Assembly (NCBI RefSeq): GCF_030718205.1
Contig: NZ_JAUZQF010000008.1
Location: 364,413 to 428,412, forward strand
From: Nonomuraea turcica
Lineage (GTDB): Bacteria; Actinomycetota; Actinomycetes; Streptosporangiales; Streptosporangiaceae
Direction of reading: 5' to 3'
Length of the DNA: 64,000 nt
Position numbers and translations under genes: made by a program
The notes under the pieces: generated by a model
Database searches by the model: none
What the model was told of the DNA's origin: nothing
What the model saw: the letters and a program-made list of their open reading frames with translations, nothing else
Part shown: piece by piece, positions 25,178 to 32,542 of the stretch
Position numbering within the stretch: the first letter of the stretch is position 1
Layout: each line of letters starts with the position of its first letter

Positions 25178-26050
25178 TTAGAGCTCGGCCCTGGTGGGCA
25201 ACCCCTGCCAGTCACTCACGCTGGTCACCGCGGCGGCGCTCAGCAGCGCCCCGCGGTGCAGGCGCTCCTGCGGGGTGAGGCCGTCCAGGGCGGCGCTGAT
25301 GTAGCCCGCCGCGAACGCCTCCCCCGCGCCCGCCGTGTCCACGATCGGCACCTGCCAGCCCTGTACGTCGTACCGCATGCGATCCGCCCGCACGCTGGCC
25401 CCCTTCGCGCCGCGGTCCACGACGACCTCCCGCTCGGGCGTGAGGGCGGGCTTGACCAGGTCGAGCTCGTCCTGGCGGAGGAAGAGCAGGTGCGCGGCGC
25501 AGGCCAGCTCGCCGAGCACCTCCTCGGCCTCGCGTACCGACGGCCACAGGTCGGGGACGTACTCGACAGAGAAGGAGATCATCACCTCGGCGTTCCTGGC
25601 CGCGCTGATGGCGGTGCGCACGGCGTCGAGCGCGTCGATGCCGAGGCCGGCCGTAAGGCCGGTGACGTGCAACATCTTCGACGCGGCTATCCGGTCGACG
25701 GGCACGTTGCCGGGCGCGAGCCGCGATCCGGCCGAGCCGGTGCGGTAGTGCGTGACCTTGAGGTCGCGGGCCACGCGGCTCTCCCGGAGCAGCAGCCCCG
25801 TGCGCAGCCCCTCGGACACCCGCATGTCCGCCACGTCCACGCCCTCGCCCTTGAGTACGGTGAGCGCTCTGGCGCCGAGCTCGTCATCGCCGACCTTGCC
25901 CAGGTACGCGCACCGGTGACCGAGCCGGGCCAGCGCCACGGCCAGCGTGAACTCCGGCCCGCACACATCCAGCCTGGCCTCGCTCTCGTGGCGGACCCGG
26001 CCGCTGGAGACGACGCCGAGTGGCTCGCCGAGCGTGTAGACGTCGGTCAT
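25178..26050 (-). CDS. PfkB/ribokinase-family sugar kinase with altered catalytic motif
   Basis: 290 residues with the ribokinase fold (CGPEFTLAVALARLG early, VDTAGAGEAFAAGYISAAL late). The hallmark GAGD has become GAGE: Glu244 stands where the catalytic base Asp is expected, and the usual NxxE motif is RQDE (192-195). It may be a slow, repurposed or inactive kinase; related actinobacterial proteins could share this. It is convergent with the molybdoenzyme gene (14-bp gap). A decayed copy of its 3' end lies at 21406-21497. The substrate is unknown; 2-keto-3-deoxygluconate kinase-like is only a guess from the fold. Confidence 0.8.
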   Translation of the reverse strand: MTDVYTLGEPLGVVSSGRVRHESEARLDVCGPEFTLAVALARLGHRCAYLGKVGDDELGARALTVLKGEGVDVADMRVSEGLRTGLLLRESRVARDLKVTHYRTGSAGSRLAPGNVPVDRIAASKMLHVTGLTAGLGIDALDAVRTAISAARNAEVMISFSVEYVPDLWPSVREAEEVLGELACAAHLLFLRQDELDLVKPALTPEREVVVDRGAKGASVRADRMRYDVQGWQVPIVDTAGAGEAFAAGYISAALDGLTPQERLHRGALLSAAAVTSVSDWQGLPTRAEL

Positions 26051-26241
26051 GGGCCAGACTTTAGTAGGTCAAGTCAACCCAAAACGGATTTTTCCGCATA
26101 AGGCCTGGTTAAGGCCGTGATCAAATTTTTTCTGTAACTTTAGCCAACCTTTTCCCCATTCCGTGCCTCAAAGTAGTAAGGGAAGTCGGCCACCCCGGGG
26201 CCGGCTTCAACCGCGATACGGGGAGAGGAATCAGCACCCTC

Positions 26242-26979
26242 ATGAGAAGAATCGCACTAGGTATCGTCTCCGCCCTGGTGGGCGGGGCCATGCTGGTGTC
26301 GGGGGCGGGGGCCGCCTCCGCCACCAAGACAGACACGCAGCTCAAGATCCGCGACATCACGCCGAACCCGGTCGTGGTGAAGGCCGGCGCGGAGACCACT
26401 GCTTACTTCGACATCGGGGCCAGCTCCGACGTCCAGAAGGTCGAGCTGAGCGTCGCTCCCGCCGACAACGGGTTCCGCACCATGCGGACCAAGGACGTCA
26501 AGGACCTCGAGGGCTGGCGCTTCGCGATCGGCTTCAACGAGAACGACCCTGACGGCAAGTGGAAGGCCACGGCTGTGGCCTTCGACAGCGCCGGTAAGGA
26601 GCTCGCCAAGGACGAGGCGTTCTTCGCGGTCGAGATCCACAAGGGCAAGGCCGACACGGCCATCTGGAACTTCCGTGCCGACCCGTACAAGGTCCGCAAG
26701 GGCAAGTCGATCTACTTCTCCGGTCGTCTCGTGGTCAACGACGACGGCTGGGAGGGCGTCCGCGGCGAGAAGGTGAACATCTACCACCGCGCCAACGGCT
26801 CCAGCGCCTGGAAGTGGGTCGCCTCCGACTGGACCGGTCGAGGCGGCAAGTTCTACGCCAAGGCCAAGGCGTACCGCAGCGGCACGTTCCGTGCCGTGTA
26901 CGCGGGCGACGACGAGCTCGAGCCCGCCACGAGCCGCACGGACTACGTGAAGGTCTACGGCCCCTGGTGGCGTCGCTAA
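26242..26979 (+). CDS. Secreted protein of unknown function
   Basis: 245 residues with a signal peptide (MRRIALGIVS...GAASA). The mature part looks like two beta-sandwich domains: residues ~30-130 (KIRDITPNPVVVKAG, then AYFDIG) and ~135-240 (FRADPYKVRKGKSIYFSGRL). It ends in WWRR. Good Shine-Dalgarno (GGGGAGAGGAA). The preceding spacer (26051-26241) is unusually AT-rich for this genome and probably holds a strong promoter, though I cannot fix its hexamers. A terminator hairpin follows. I recognise no family name. Confidence 0.85.
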   Translation: MRRIALGIVSALVGGAMLVSGAGAASATKTDTQLKIRDITPNPVVVKAGAETTAYFDIGASSDVQKVELSVAPADNGFRTMRTKDVKDLEGWRFAIGFNENDPDGKWKATAVAFDSAGKELAKDEAFFAVEIHKGKADTAIWNFRADPYKVRKGKSIYFSGRLVVNDDGWEGVRGEKVNIYHRANGSSAWKWVASDWTGRGGKFYAKAKAYRSGTFRAVYAGDDELEPATSRTDYVKVYGPWWRR

Positions 26980-26992
26980 TTTCAGCACGCTG

Positions 26993-27022
26993 AGGCCCGG
27001 TCCCCGCTCGGGGGCCGGGCCT
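26993..27022 (+). terminator. Stem-loop terminator
   Basis: AGGCCCGG-T-CCCC, a 4-nt loop, then GGGGG-CCGGGCCT form a stem of about 12 bp right after the secreted-protein gene. There is no long T run, as is common in actinobacteria. Confidence 0.7.
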
Positions 27023-27124
27023 TCGGCTTTGCTCGGATCCTTTACCTTCTCCCCAGGTTTATCGATCATCCGATCGCCGCATGGACAGTCCCATTGCCCT
27101 GATCGACCTGGAAGGAGCCCCCGC

Positions 27125-27799
27125 ATGCCGCATTCCCTCCTCGCCCTCGTCCTGACGAGCACGCTGGGAGCGGCCCCTTCACCCGAGCTGACCGTGCGGT
27201 ACGAGCCCGCCGGCTCGCCCCGCGCCGAGCACGCCAGACAGGTGCTGAAGGACAGTGGGGCGCTGAAGATCGGTATCAAGCTGCCCAAACCGGTCGAGGT
27301 GGTCGCCCGCGACTGTGACGAGCCGTCGGCCACGTGGGACGGCGAGGACCGCCGGATCACGATCTGCTACTCCCTGGTCGGCAAGATCCGCCGCACGCTG
27401 ACCGGGATCGCCCAGACCGAGGAGGCCGACGCCCGCACCACGAACCGCCGCGTCGACGGCGCGCTGACCGCGCTCTTCCACCATGAGCTCGGGCACGCTC
27501 AGGGCGCCATGAAGGGCCTGCCCGGCGGCGCGAGCCGGGCCGACCAGTTCGCCGCGCTGACGCTCGCCTCCGAGCCGCCCAAGCGCGTGGCGGCCGCCGC
27601 CGAGGCCCGCCACCTGCTCGCCGAGCACACCGGCCTGGACGACCTTTCGGGGCCGGAGGAGGCCGCCACATTCGCCTGCCTGCTGTATGGCGCCGACCCC
27701 GCCAAGCACGTCCGCATCGCCCAGGGCGGCTGGGTTCCCGCCGAGCGGGCCCCCACCTGCGCCGATGAGTACAACCGGGTCAAGTCGGCCATCGGATAA
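27125..27799 (+). CDS. DUF4344-type putative zinc metallopeptidase
   Basis: 224 residues. The HELGH zinc motif (FHHELGHAQ) sits near residue 120 and a later Glu-rich helix (AEARHLLAEHTG) could give the third ligand. Two pieces match the DUF4344 pattern, VEVVARDC and ITICYSL. A short signal-like N-terminus (MPHSLLALVLTSTLGAA) suggests export. The ATG at 27125 has GGAAGGAG upstream and gives this signal; earlier in-frame starts run through the spacer. Targets unknown. Confidence 0.8.
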   Translation: MPHSLLALVLTSTLGAAPSPELTVRYEPAGSPRAEHARQVLKDSGALKIGIKLPKPVEVVARDCDEPSATWDGEDRRITICYSLVGKIRRTLTGIAQTEEADARTTNRRVDGALTALFHHELGHAQGAMKGLPGGASRADQFAALTLASEPPKRVAAAAEARHLLAEHTGLDDLSGPEEAATFACLLYGADPAKHVRIAQGGWVPAERAPTCADEYNRVKSAIG

Positions 27800-27828
27800 G
27801 CCGGCACATCGGGGGTAGCGTGCGAAGT

Positions 27829-28533
27829 ATGGCTGAGGACCTGCTCAGAGACTTCGACCCGTTCGACATCTTCGACACCGAGGCCACCAGACTGGACCGG
27901 TTCTTCGACGAACTCGACGAGAGCGGCTGGCTGCGGCCCTCCCGCTGTGCGGGCTGGTCGGTGCGCGACGTGCTGGCGCACCTGGCGGGCGAGGAGGAGT
28001 ACAACCACGCGTGCCTGGACGGGACCGTGGACGGGCTGATGGACCGGCTGGCCGACGAGGGCGTGAACGGGTTCAACGACTTCAACGCGTGGTCCGTGCG
28101 GGAGCGCCGCGACCTGCCCGTCGACGAGGTGCTGGAGGAGTGGCGGATCAAGAACGGCGAGACCCGGCGGCGCATGCGGGAGCTCGGCCGCGACGCCCTC
28201 CTGGACACGATGGCGGGACCGTACCCCAACGGGTTGCAGGCCTTCCACTACGACTCCGAGTACGCCACCCACGCCGACGACGTCGGCGCGCCCGTGTCCG
28301 AGGACGAGGCCGACGACAGGACGTTCTGGCGGGTGGCGGTGGGGCGGTTCGTGCTGGCGGAGCAGGACGCCAAGGTGCAGGTCGAGCAGACGGCCGAGTA
28401 CATGTGGGTGGCACTGGACGGCATCACCGCGACGCTGTCGTGCCCGGAGTTCGTGGAGGCCACGGTCGGCCGGCTGCCGGACTCGCACGGGCTCGACCCG
28501 CGCATCGCCGCGGCCCTGAGGTGCCTGGCCTGA
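27829..28533 (+). CDS. Mycothiol-dependent maleylpyruvate isomerase-family protein (DinB fold)
   Basis: 234 residues. The metal-site residues of the MDMPI family are in place: His51 (VLAHLAG), Glu144 and His148 (SEYATHADD), the same spacing as in characterised members. CAGWSVRDVLAHLAG is the family signature. It probably acts on a mycothiol adduct or small electrophile, or binds divalent metal; the true substrate is open. A GTG at 27820 is possible but too close to the GGGG ribosome site. The small membrane protein follows after 13 bp. Confidence 0.85.
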   Translation: MAEDLLRDFDPFDIFDTEATRLDRFFDELDESGWLRPSRCAGWSVRDVLAHLAGEEEYNHACLDGTVDGLMDRLADEGVNGFNDFNAWSVRERRDLPVDEVLEEWRIKNGETRRRMRELGRDALLDTMAGPYPNGLQAFHYDSEYATHADDVGAPVSEDEADDRTFWRVAVGRFVLAEQDAKVQVEQTAEYMWVALDGITATLSCPEFVEATVGRLPDSHGLDPRIAAALRCLA

Positions 28534-28546
28534 GAGGAGTTCGGTC

Positions 28547-28801
28547 ATGTGGCTGCGTAACCGCGAGGGCACGGAGCCAGTGAGCGCGCGCAGCCCGGTG
28601 CGTGCCCGGCGGATCCTGTCCTGGGTGGCACTGGTGTTCGGTGTCGTGGCGGCGGTGTTCTTCGTGACCCGCGCCATGAGCACGGGAGAGCAGGTCTGGC
28701 GCTGGGAGGCCGCGATCGCGGCCGCGGTGGCCGTCATCGCCGCCGTGGATCTGGCGGTGCTGCGGCACCGCCGTTCAGGTGGTCAGCACCGCGATAATTA
28801 G
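28547..28801 (+). CDS. Small DUF6343-like membrane protein
   Basis: 84 residues with a conserved-looking N-terminus (GTEPVSARSPVRARR) and two membrane helices (about 24-42 and 55-72). The N-terminal motif is what I know of DUF6343 proteins in Streptomyces, whose role is unknown. GAGAGGAG upstream of the ATG. Its 3' end overlaps the 3' end of the minus-strand DUF3040 gene by 27 bp. Confidence 0.7.
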   Translation: MWLRNREGTEPVSARSPVRARRILSWVALVFGVVAAVFFVTRAMSTGEQVWRWEAAIAAAVAVIAAVDLAVLRHRRSGGQHRDN

Positions 28802-29014
28802 CAGCAGGATCACCAGAGCGCCGACTGCGAAGATCATCCAGACGTGGGCCAGCGCCCACATGCGCAGCCGGTCACCGTACGCCTGCGGGAAGAGGTCCCC
28901 GCCCGCTTCGATCCTGTTGATGGCCTCGACACGCTTGGCCAGCTCGGGATCTTCTCGCTCGAGCGCGTACTCGATCTGAGCGAGAATACGGCGTTCCCTT
29001 CCAGAGAGACCCAT
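28775..29014 (-). CDS. DUF3040 membrane protein
   Basis: 79 residues. LSGRERRILAQIEYALEREDPELAKRV is split here as the DUF3040 signature (LSxRERRILxxIE, then EDPxLA) followed by one membrane helix at the C-terminus. The start is the ATG of MGLSGRERR with AGAGAG upstream. These small proteins are common in actinobacteria and have no known function. Confidence 0.88.
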   Translation of the reverse strand: MGLSGRERRILAQIEYALEREDPELAKRVEAINRIEAGGDLFPQAYGDRLRMWALAHVWMIFAVGALVILLLIIAVLTT

Positions 29015-29088
29015 GACACCACCACTGCTGCTCTCACGCCGGTGCAAGCCATGTACCCACGAGTAGGGCCAGCATGCCCACCGGCTCT

Positions 29089-30036
29089 CTAGTGGGGGAA
29101 CGCCTTGGGCGGGCGGAGCCTGATCTCGGCCCGGAACGCCTCGATGAGCGCGGCAATCTGTCTGGCCAACACGGTGTCCTCGATGCGATCCAGATAGAGC
29201 GACCGCCGGGCCAGCCCATCAAGATCTACCGCGAAATAGATGGCCATGAGTGGATTGATGAACAACTCGCTGCCACGCGTCCGCGCGGTGAAGCGCACGT
29301 CGCCGAACTCGCCGCGGACGGCGGCCGCGATCGAGCCGTTGACGATGCTGAGGTAGTCCGGCATCTCGGACTGCGCGTGGGCCACCGCGTCGAGGTAGAG
29401 CGCGCCCGGCTTCGTGGCCCTGGACAACGAGAACGCGCCCAGGTAGGCGCCGTCGTGCTCCAGCGCCGCGAGGTTCTCCAGGACCTGCGCGTGGTTGACG
29501 CCGTGATAGGCGTCGACGCCGAACCCGAGGCAGGCGACGACCTTCTCCCGCAGGTCCAAGCCGTGCACGGCGGCGAGGCTGGCCATGTCCTCGACCGGCG
29601 TGCCGAGGCCGGCCTCGTCACCACGCATGAGGATGTCGGTGCCGCCGTCCACCAGGACGATCGAGTCGACGCCGAGATGGCCGATCAGCCGTGCGTAGGC
29701 GGCGCGCAGCGGTCGCACGCCGACCTTGGGGAAGGCGTAGACGGTCGCGGGCATGCCCTGCGCGTCCAGCCAGCGGGCAAGGGCGCGCTCGGGGAGATAC
29801 CAGTCGCGTGAGGCCGTGTCCGGGCCTATGGCGGCGACGTCCTCCTCCAACCAGGCGTCGAGGTCCAGCGACTCCAGACGGCTGAACGACAGGTTGGCCA
29901 GGTGGACCTCCTTGCCCTGCTCGCGCAGCGCGAGGGCGAGCGGTAACCCGGCGTAGACGTCGAACCCCCCGCCCGCCCCCGCGACGAGGATCCTTTCGGA
30001 CGCCTTGAGGCGGGCGGACAGGGGCGAGTCGAGCAT
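29089..30036 (-). CDS. DUF1152 family protein
   Basis: 315 residues. A glycine-rich nucleotide-binding-like start (RILVAGAGGGFDVYAGLPLA), DSIVLVDGGTDILMRGDE and ACLGFGVDAYHGVNH mark the DUF1152 family. Predicted cytosolic enzyme; the GAGGGFD loop suggests nucleotide or phosphate binding, but no reaction is known to me. It starts 3 bp after the bL31B stop, so the two are almost certainly cotranscribed, possibly under zinc control. Confidence 0.85.
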   Translation of the reverse strand: MLDSPLSARLKASERILVAGAGGGFDVYAGLPLALALREQGKEVHLANLSFSRLESLDLDAWLEEDVAAIGPDTASRDWYLPERALARWLDAQGMPATVYAFPKVGVRPLRAAYARLIGHLGVDSIVLVDGGTDILMRGDEAGLGTPVEDMASLAAVHGLDLREKVVACLGFGVDAYHGVNHAQVLENLAALEHDGAYLGAFSLSRATKPGALYLDAVAHAQSEMPDYLSIVNGSIAAAVRGEFGDVRFTARTRGSELFINPLMAIYFAVDLDGLARRSLYLDRIEDTVLARQIAALIEAFRAEIRLRPPKAFPH

Positions 30037-30039
30037 GCG

Positions 30040-30285
30040 TCAGATTCTGCCGTAACGCTGCTTGAAGCGTTCGACGCGGCCGGCCGAATCGAGGATGCGG
30101 CCCTTGCCGGTGTAGAAGGGATGGCTCGCCGACGACACGTCCACGTCGACGACCGGATAGGTCTTGCCGTCCTCCCACTCGATCGTCCTGTCGGTGGTCA
30201 GGGTCGAGCGGGTGAGGAAGGCGAAGCCGGCGCTGGGGTCGCGGAAGACCACGGGACCGTACGCGGGGTGCAGGTTCTCTTTCAT
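30040..30285 (-). CDS. rpmE2: 50S ribosomal protein bL31 type B (zinc-independent)
   Basis: 81 residues. MKENLHPAYGPVVFRD, then SHPFYTGKGRILDSAGRVERFKQRY is typical of bL31. The CxxC zinc motif of type-A bL31 is absent, so this is the C-minus form that replaces the zinc protein when zinc is scarce. A Zur-like box lies 17 bp upstream of the ATG. It heads a two-gene unit with DUF1152. Confidence 0.95.
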   Translation of the reverse strand: MKENLHPAYGPVVFRDPSAGFAFLTRSTLTTDRTIEWEDGKTYPVVDVDVSSASHPFYTGKGRILDSAGRVERFKQRYGRI

Positions 30286-30301
30286 GCCCCGCTCAACCAG
30301 A

Positions 30302-30316
30302 CGACAACGGTTTTCA
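30302..30316 (-). promoter_or_regulatory. Zur-like box upstream of bL31B
   Basis: Minus strand TGAAAACCGTTGTCG matches 11 of 15 positions of the Streptomyces-type Zur site as I recall it (TGAAAATCATTTTCA). Known actinobacterial type-B bL31 genes are Zur-repressed, which supports the reading, but the right arm is weak. Confidence 0.45.
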
Positions 30317-30341
30317 TTCCCTGACAGGAAGGTCGCCTACC

Positions 30342-31526
30342 TCAGGCCGCTGACGGCGACCTGTCGTAGGCCACCAGGGCCAGGGCGCCGAGCGCACACG
30401 CGGCTGCCACCGCAGCCATGACCGCCGGGTATCCGGCGACCTGTGCGATCCCGGCCGCAATCAACGGCGCGACCGCCTTGGCCACGGTGATCGGCAACGT
30501 GAGCGCCCCGCTCAGCGAGGCGTACGCCGCGGTGCCGTACCGATCGGCGATCAACGCGGGCCGGGCGATCGTCGCCACCCCGAACCCCAGCCCGAACAGC
30601 ACGACCGCCGCCACGGCCCCCGCCGCGCTCCGCCCGATCAGCGGCAGCAGCACCGCCGCCAGCCCCTGCAGTCCGAACATCACCGCCGTGATCAGCGCCA
30701 CCGGCCAGCGTGCCTGCAGCCCCGTGGTGACCAGCCGGCCCGTCACCGACAACACGCCCAGCAGTCCCGCCACGCTCGCCGCGAACACCGGCGGATGCCC
30801 CAGCGCGATCAAGTACGTGACCAGCAGCACCCCCATGACCCCCACCGCCCCGGTATGGGTCAGGAACCCGGCGGCCAGCAGCCAGAAGGACCGCTCCCGT
30901 AGCGCGGCGCCGACGATCTCGCTTCGGTTCACGTGGGGTGGCGCCCGGTGGCCGCGTACCGCCAGCCCGTGCAGGGGGACGGCGGTCACCGCATACCCGA
31001 CGGCGAGGATGACCAGCGCCTGCCGCCACCCGTACCAGTCGACGAGGATCCCGGTCAGCGGCAGGAAGATGGTGGAGGCGAACCCCGCGACCACGGTGAC
31101 CGCCAGCAGCGCCCCGGCCCGCCGCGCCGCGTCGAACCACGCCACGATCACCGCGAACGCGGCCTCGTACAGGACCATCGCCGACGCCACGCCCAGCACC
31201 CCGCAGACGAGGTACAACTGCGCCACCGACTGAACCTGCGACCACGCCAGCAGCGCGCCCGCGCCCAGCGCGGAGCCCACCGTCATCAGTCCGCGCCCAC
31301 CGTGCCGGTCCAGCCAGCGTCCGATGATCGGCGCCACCACGCCCGACACCAGGACGGCCAGGGTGATCGCCCCGGTGAGCTGCGCGATCCCGGCTCCGAG
31401 GTCACGGGACATCGGCGGAATGAACACCGAGAACGCGTAATAGAGCACGCCATATCCGGCGGTCTGGGTGATCGCGAGTGCGCCGATCATGCGCGCGGGC
31501 GACTTCGGACCGGAATCGGCGATCAC
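30342..31526 (-). CDS. MFS transporter (monocarboxylate/oxalate-formate type)
   Basis: 394 residues, about twelve membrane helices, with the order of charged loops of the major facilitator superfamily (GRWLDRHGGRGLMTVG between helices 2 and 3). Start GTG at 31526. The general pattern (TQTAGYGVLYYAFSVFIPPM) recalls monocarboxylate and oxalate/formate carriers. Divergent from the next SDR gene with an 81-bp spacer. Substrate unknown. Confidence 0.87.
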   Translation of the reverse strand: MIADSGPKSPARMIGALAITQTAGYGVLYYAFSVFIPPMSRDLGAGIAQLTGAITLAVLVSGVVAPIIGRWLDRHGGRGLMTVGSALGAGALLAWSQVQSVAQLYLVCGVLGVASAMVLYEAAFAVIVAWFDAARRAGALLAVTVVAGFASTIFLPLTGILVDWYGWRQALVILAVGYAVTAVPLHGLAVRGHRAPPHVNRSEIVGAALRERSFWLLAAGFLTHTGAVGVMGVLLVTYLIALGHPPVFAASVAGLLGVLSVTGRLVTTGLQARWPVALITAVMFGLQGLAAVLLPLIGRSAAGAVAAVVLFGLGFGVATIARPALIADRYGTAAYASLSGALTLPITVAKAVAPLIAAGIAQVAGYPAVMAAVAAACALGALALVAYDRSPSAA

Positions 31527-31607
31527 GGTACGGATCGTTCCCGTTCACCAGCCTGAAATACGGTGAGAAAGGTCACGCCACCGCCGGCCGAGCGCGACCA
31601 TCGACGT

Positions 31608-32366
31608 ATGAGTTCTTCCTATGTGGTCACCGGCGGCGGGCGCGGCATCGGCAAGGCCGTGGTCGAAAGGCTCCTCGGCGAGAAGAACACCGTGGTCGCC
31701 ATCGAACGCGAACCCGACACGCTCGCCTGGGCCGGCTCCAGGGTGCTGCCCGTGATCGGCGACGCGGCCGATGAGGAGATCGCCGCCTGGGCCGCCGACC
31801 TGGCACAGGAGTCCGGCACGCTGAGAGGCTGGGTCAACAACGCCGCCGTGTTCCGCGACGCCTCCGTCCACACGTCGCCGATCGCCGAGGTCAGGGCGCT
31901 GATCGCGGCCAACCTGGACCTGGCGGTCGTGGGCTGCGCCACCGCCGTGCGCTGCTTCCTCGACGCCGGCACTCCGGGCGCGATCGTCAACGTCACCTCG
32001 CACCAGGCCACCAGGGCGGTGCCGGGCAGTCTCCCTTACGCGACGGCCAAGGCCGCCACCGAGGGCCTGACCAGGGCGCTGGCCGTCGAGTACGGCAGGA
32101 GCGGCATCCGGGTCAACGCCGTCGCCCCTGGCTCGGTGGCCACCGAGCGTTACGAGGCCTTCCTGGCCTCTCGCACCCCGCAGGAGGCCGCGGCCGTCGA
32201 AGAGCAGCTGGCCACGCTGCACCCCCTGGGCCGCGTGGCCACTCCGGCGGAGGTGGCCGCCGTCGTGGCGTACCTGCTGTCGGACGACGCCGCGTTCGTC
32301 AACGGCGCCACGGTTCCCGTGGACGGTGGCCGTACGGTGCTCGGGCTCGACCCCGAAGGCAGGTGA
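31608..32366 (+). CDS. Short-chain dehydrogenase/reductase
   Basis: 252 residues: TGGGRGIGKA cofactor loop, NNAAVF, catalytic Ser in VTSHQ, and YATAKAA (Tyr, Lys). The start is the ATG of MSSSYVVTGG; a longer frame from 31563 adds an unlikely basic stretch. The last 12 codons and the stop lie in a tandem 38-bp duplication, so a spare copy of the C-terminus follows the gene. Substrate unknown. Confidence 0.9.
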   Translation: MSSSYVVTGGGRGIGKAVVERLLGEKNTVVAIEREPDTLAWAGSRVLPVIGDAADEEIAAWAADLAQESGTLRGWVNNAAVFRDASVHTSPIAEVRALIAANLDLAVVGCATAVRCFLDAGTPGAIVNVTSHQATRAVPGSLPYATAKAATEGLTRALAVEYGRSGIRVNAVAPGSVATERYEAFLASRTPQEAAAVEEQLATLHPLGRVATPAEVAAVVAYLLSDDAAFVNGATVPVDGGRTVLGLDPEGR

Positions 32367-32404
32367 GCCGTACGGTGCTCGGGCTCGATCCCGAAGGCAG
32401 GTGA
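32329..32404 (+). repeat. Tandem 38-bp direct repeat over the SDR stop codon
   Basis: Copies 32329-32366 and 32367-32404 are identical except for one C/T change. Each encodes the SDR end (GRTVLGLDPEGR) plus TGA. Looks like a recent slippage or unequal-exchange duplication; the second copy is untranslated. Confidence 0.97.
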
Positions 32405-32542
32405 CCGGGCCATGTCGCGTCCAGCGACCTGCCGCAGGTAGCGTGCTCTGAATGCGGTCCATCCCACGCAGGCGCTTGTCCGCTCTCGATCGCCCTCCGC
32501 GAACTTACAATCCGCTCTCTCGCGAACACGTAAGGTAGCCGC

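Noticed and set aside
21658..26050. A purine-degradation cluster
   Set aside because: Apart from the dehydrogenase-type pair there is no uricase, allantoinase, permease or XdhC gene nearby.
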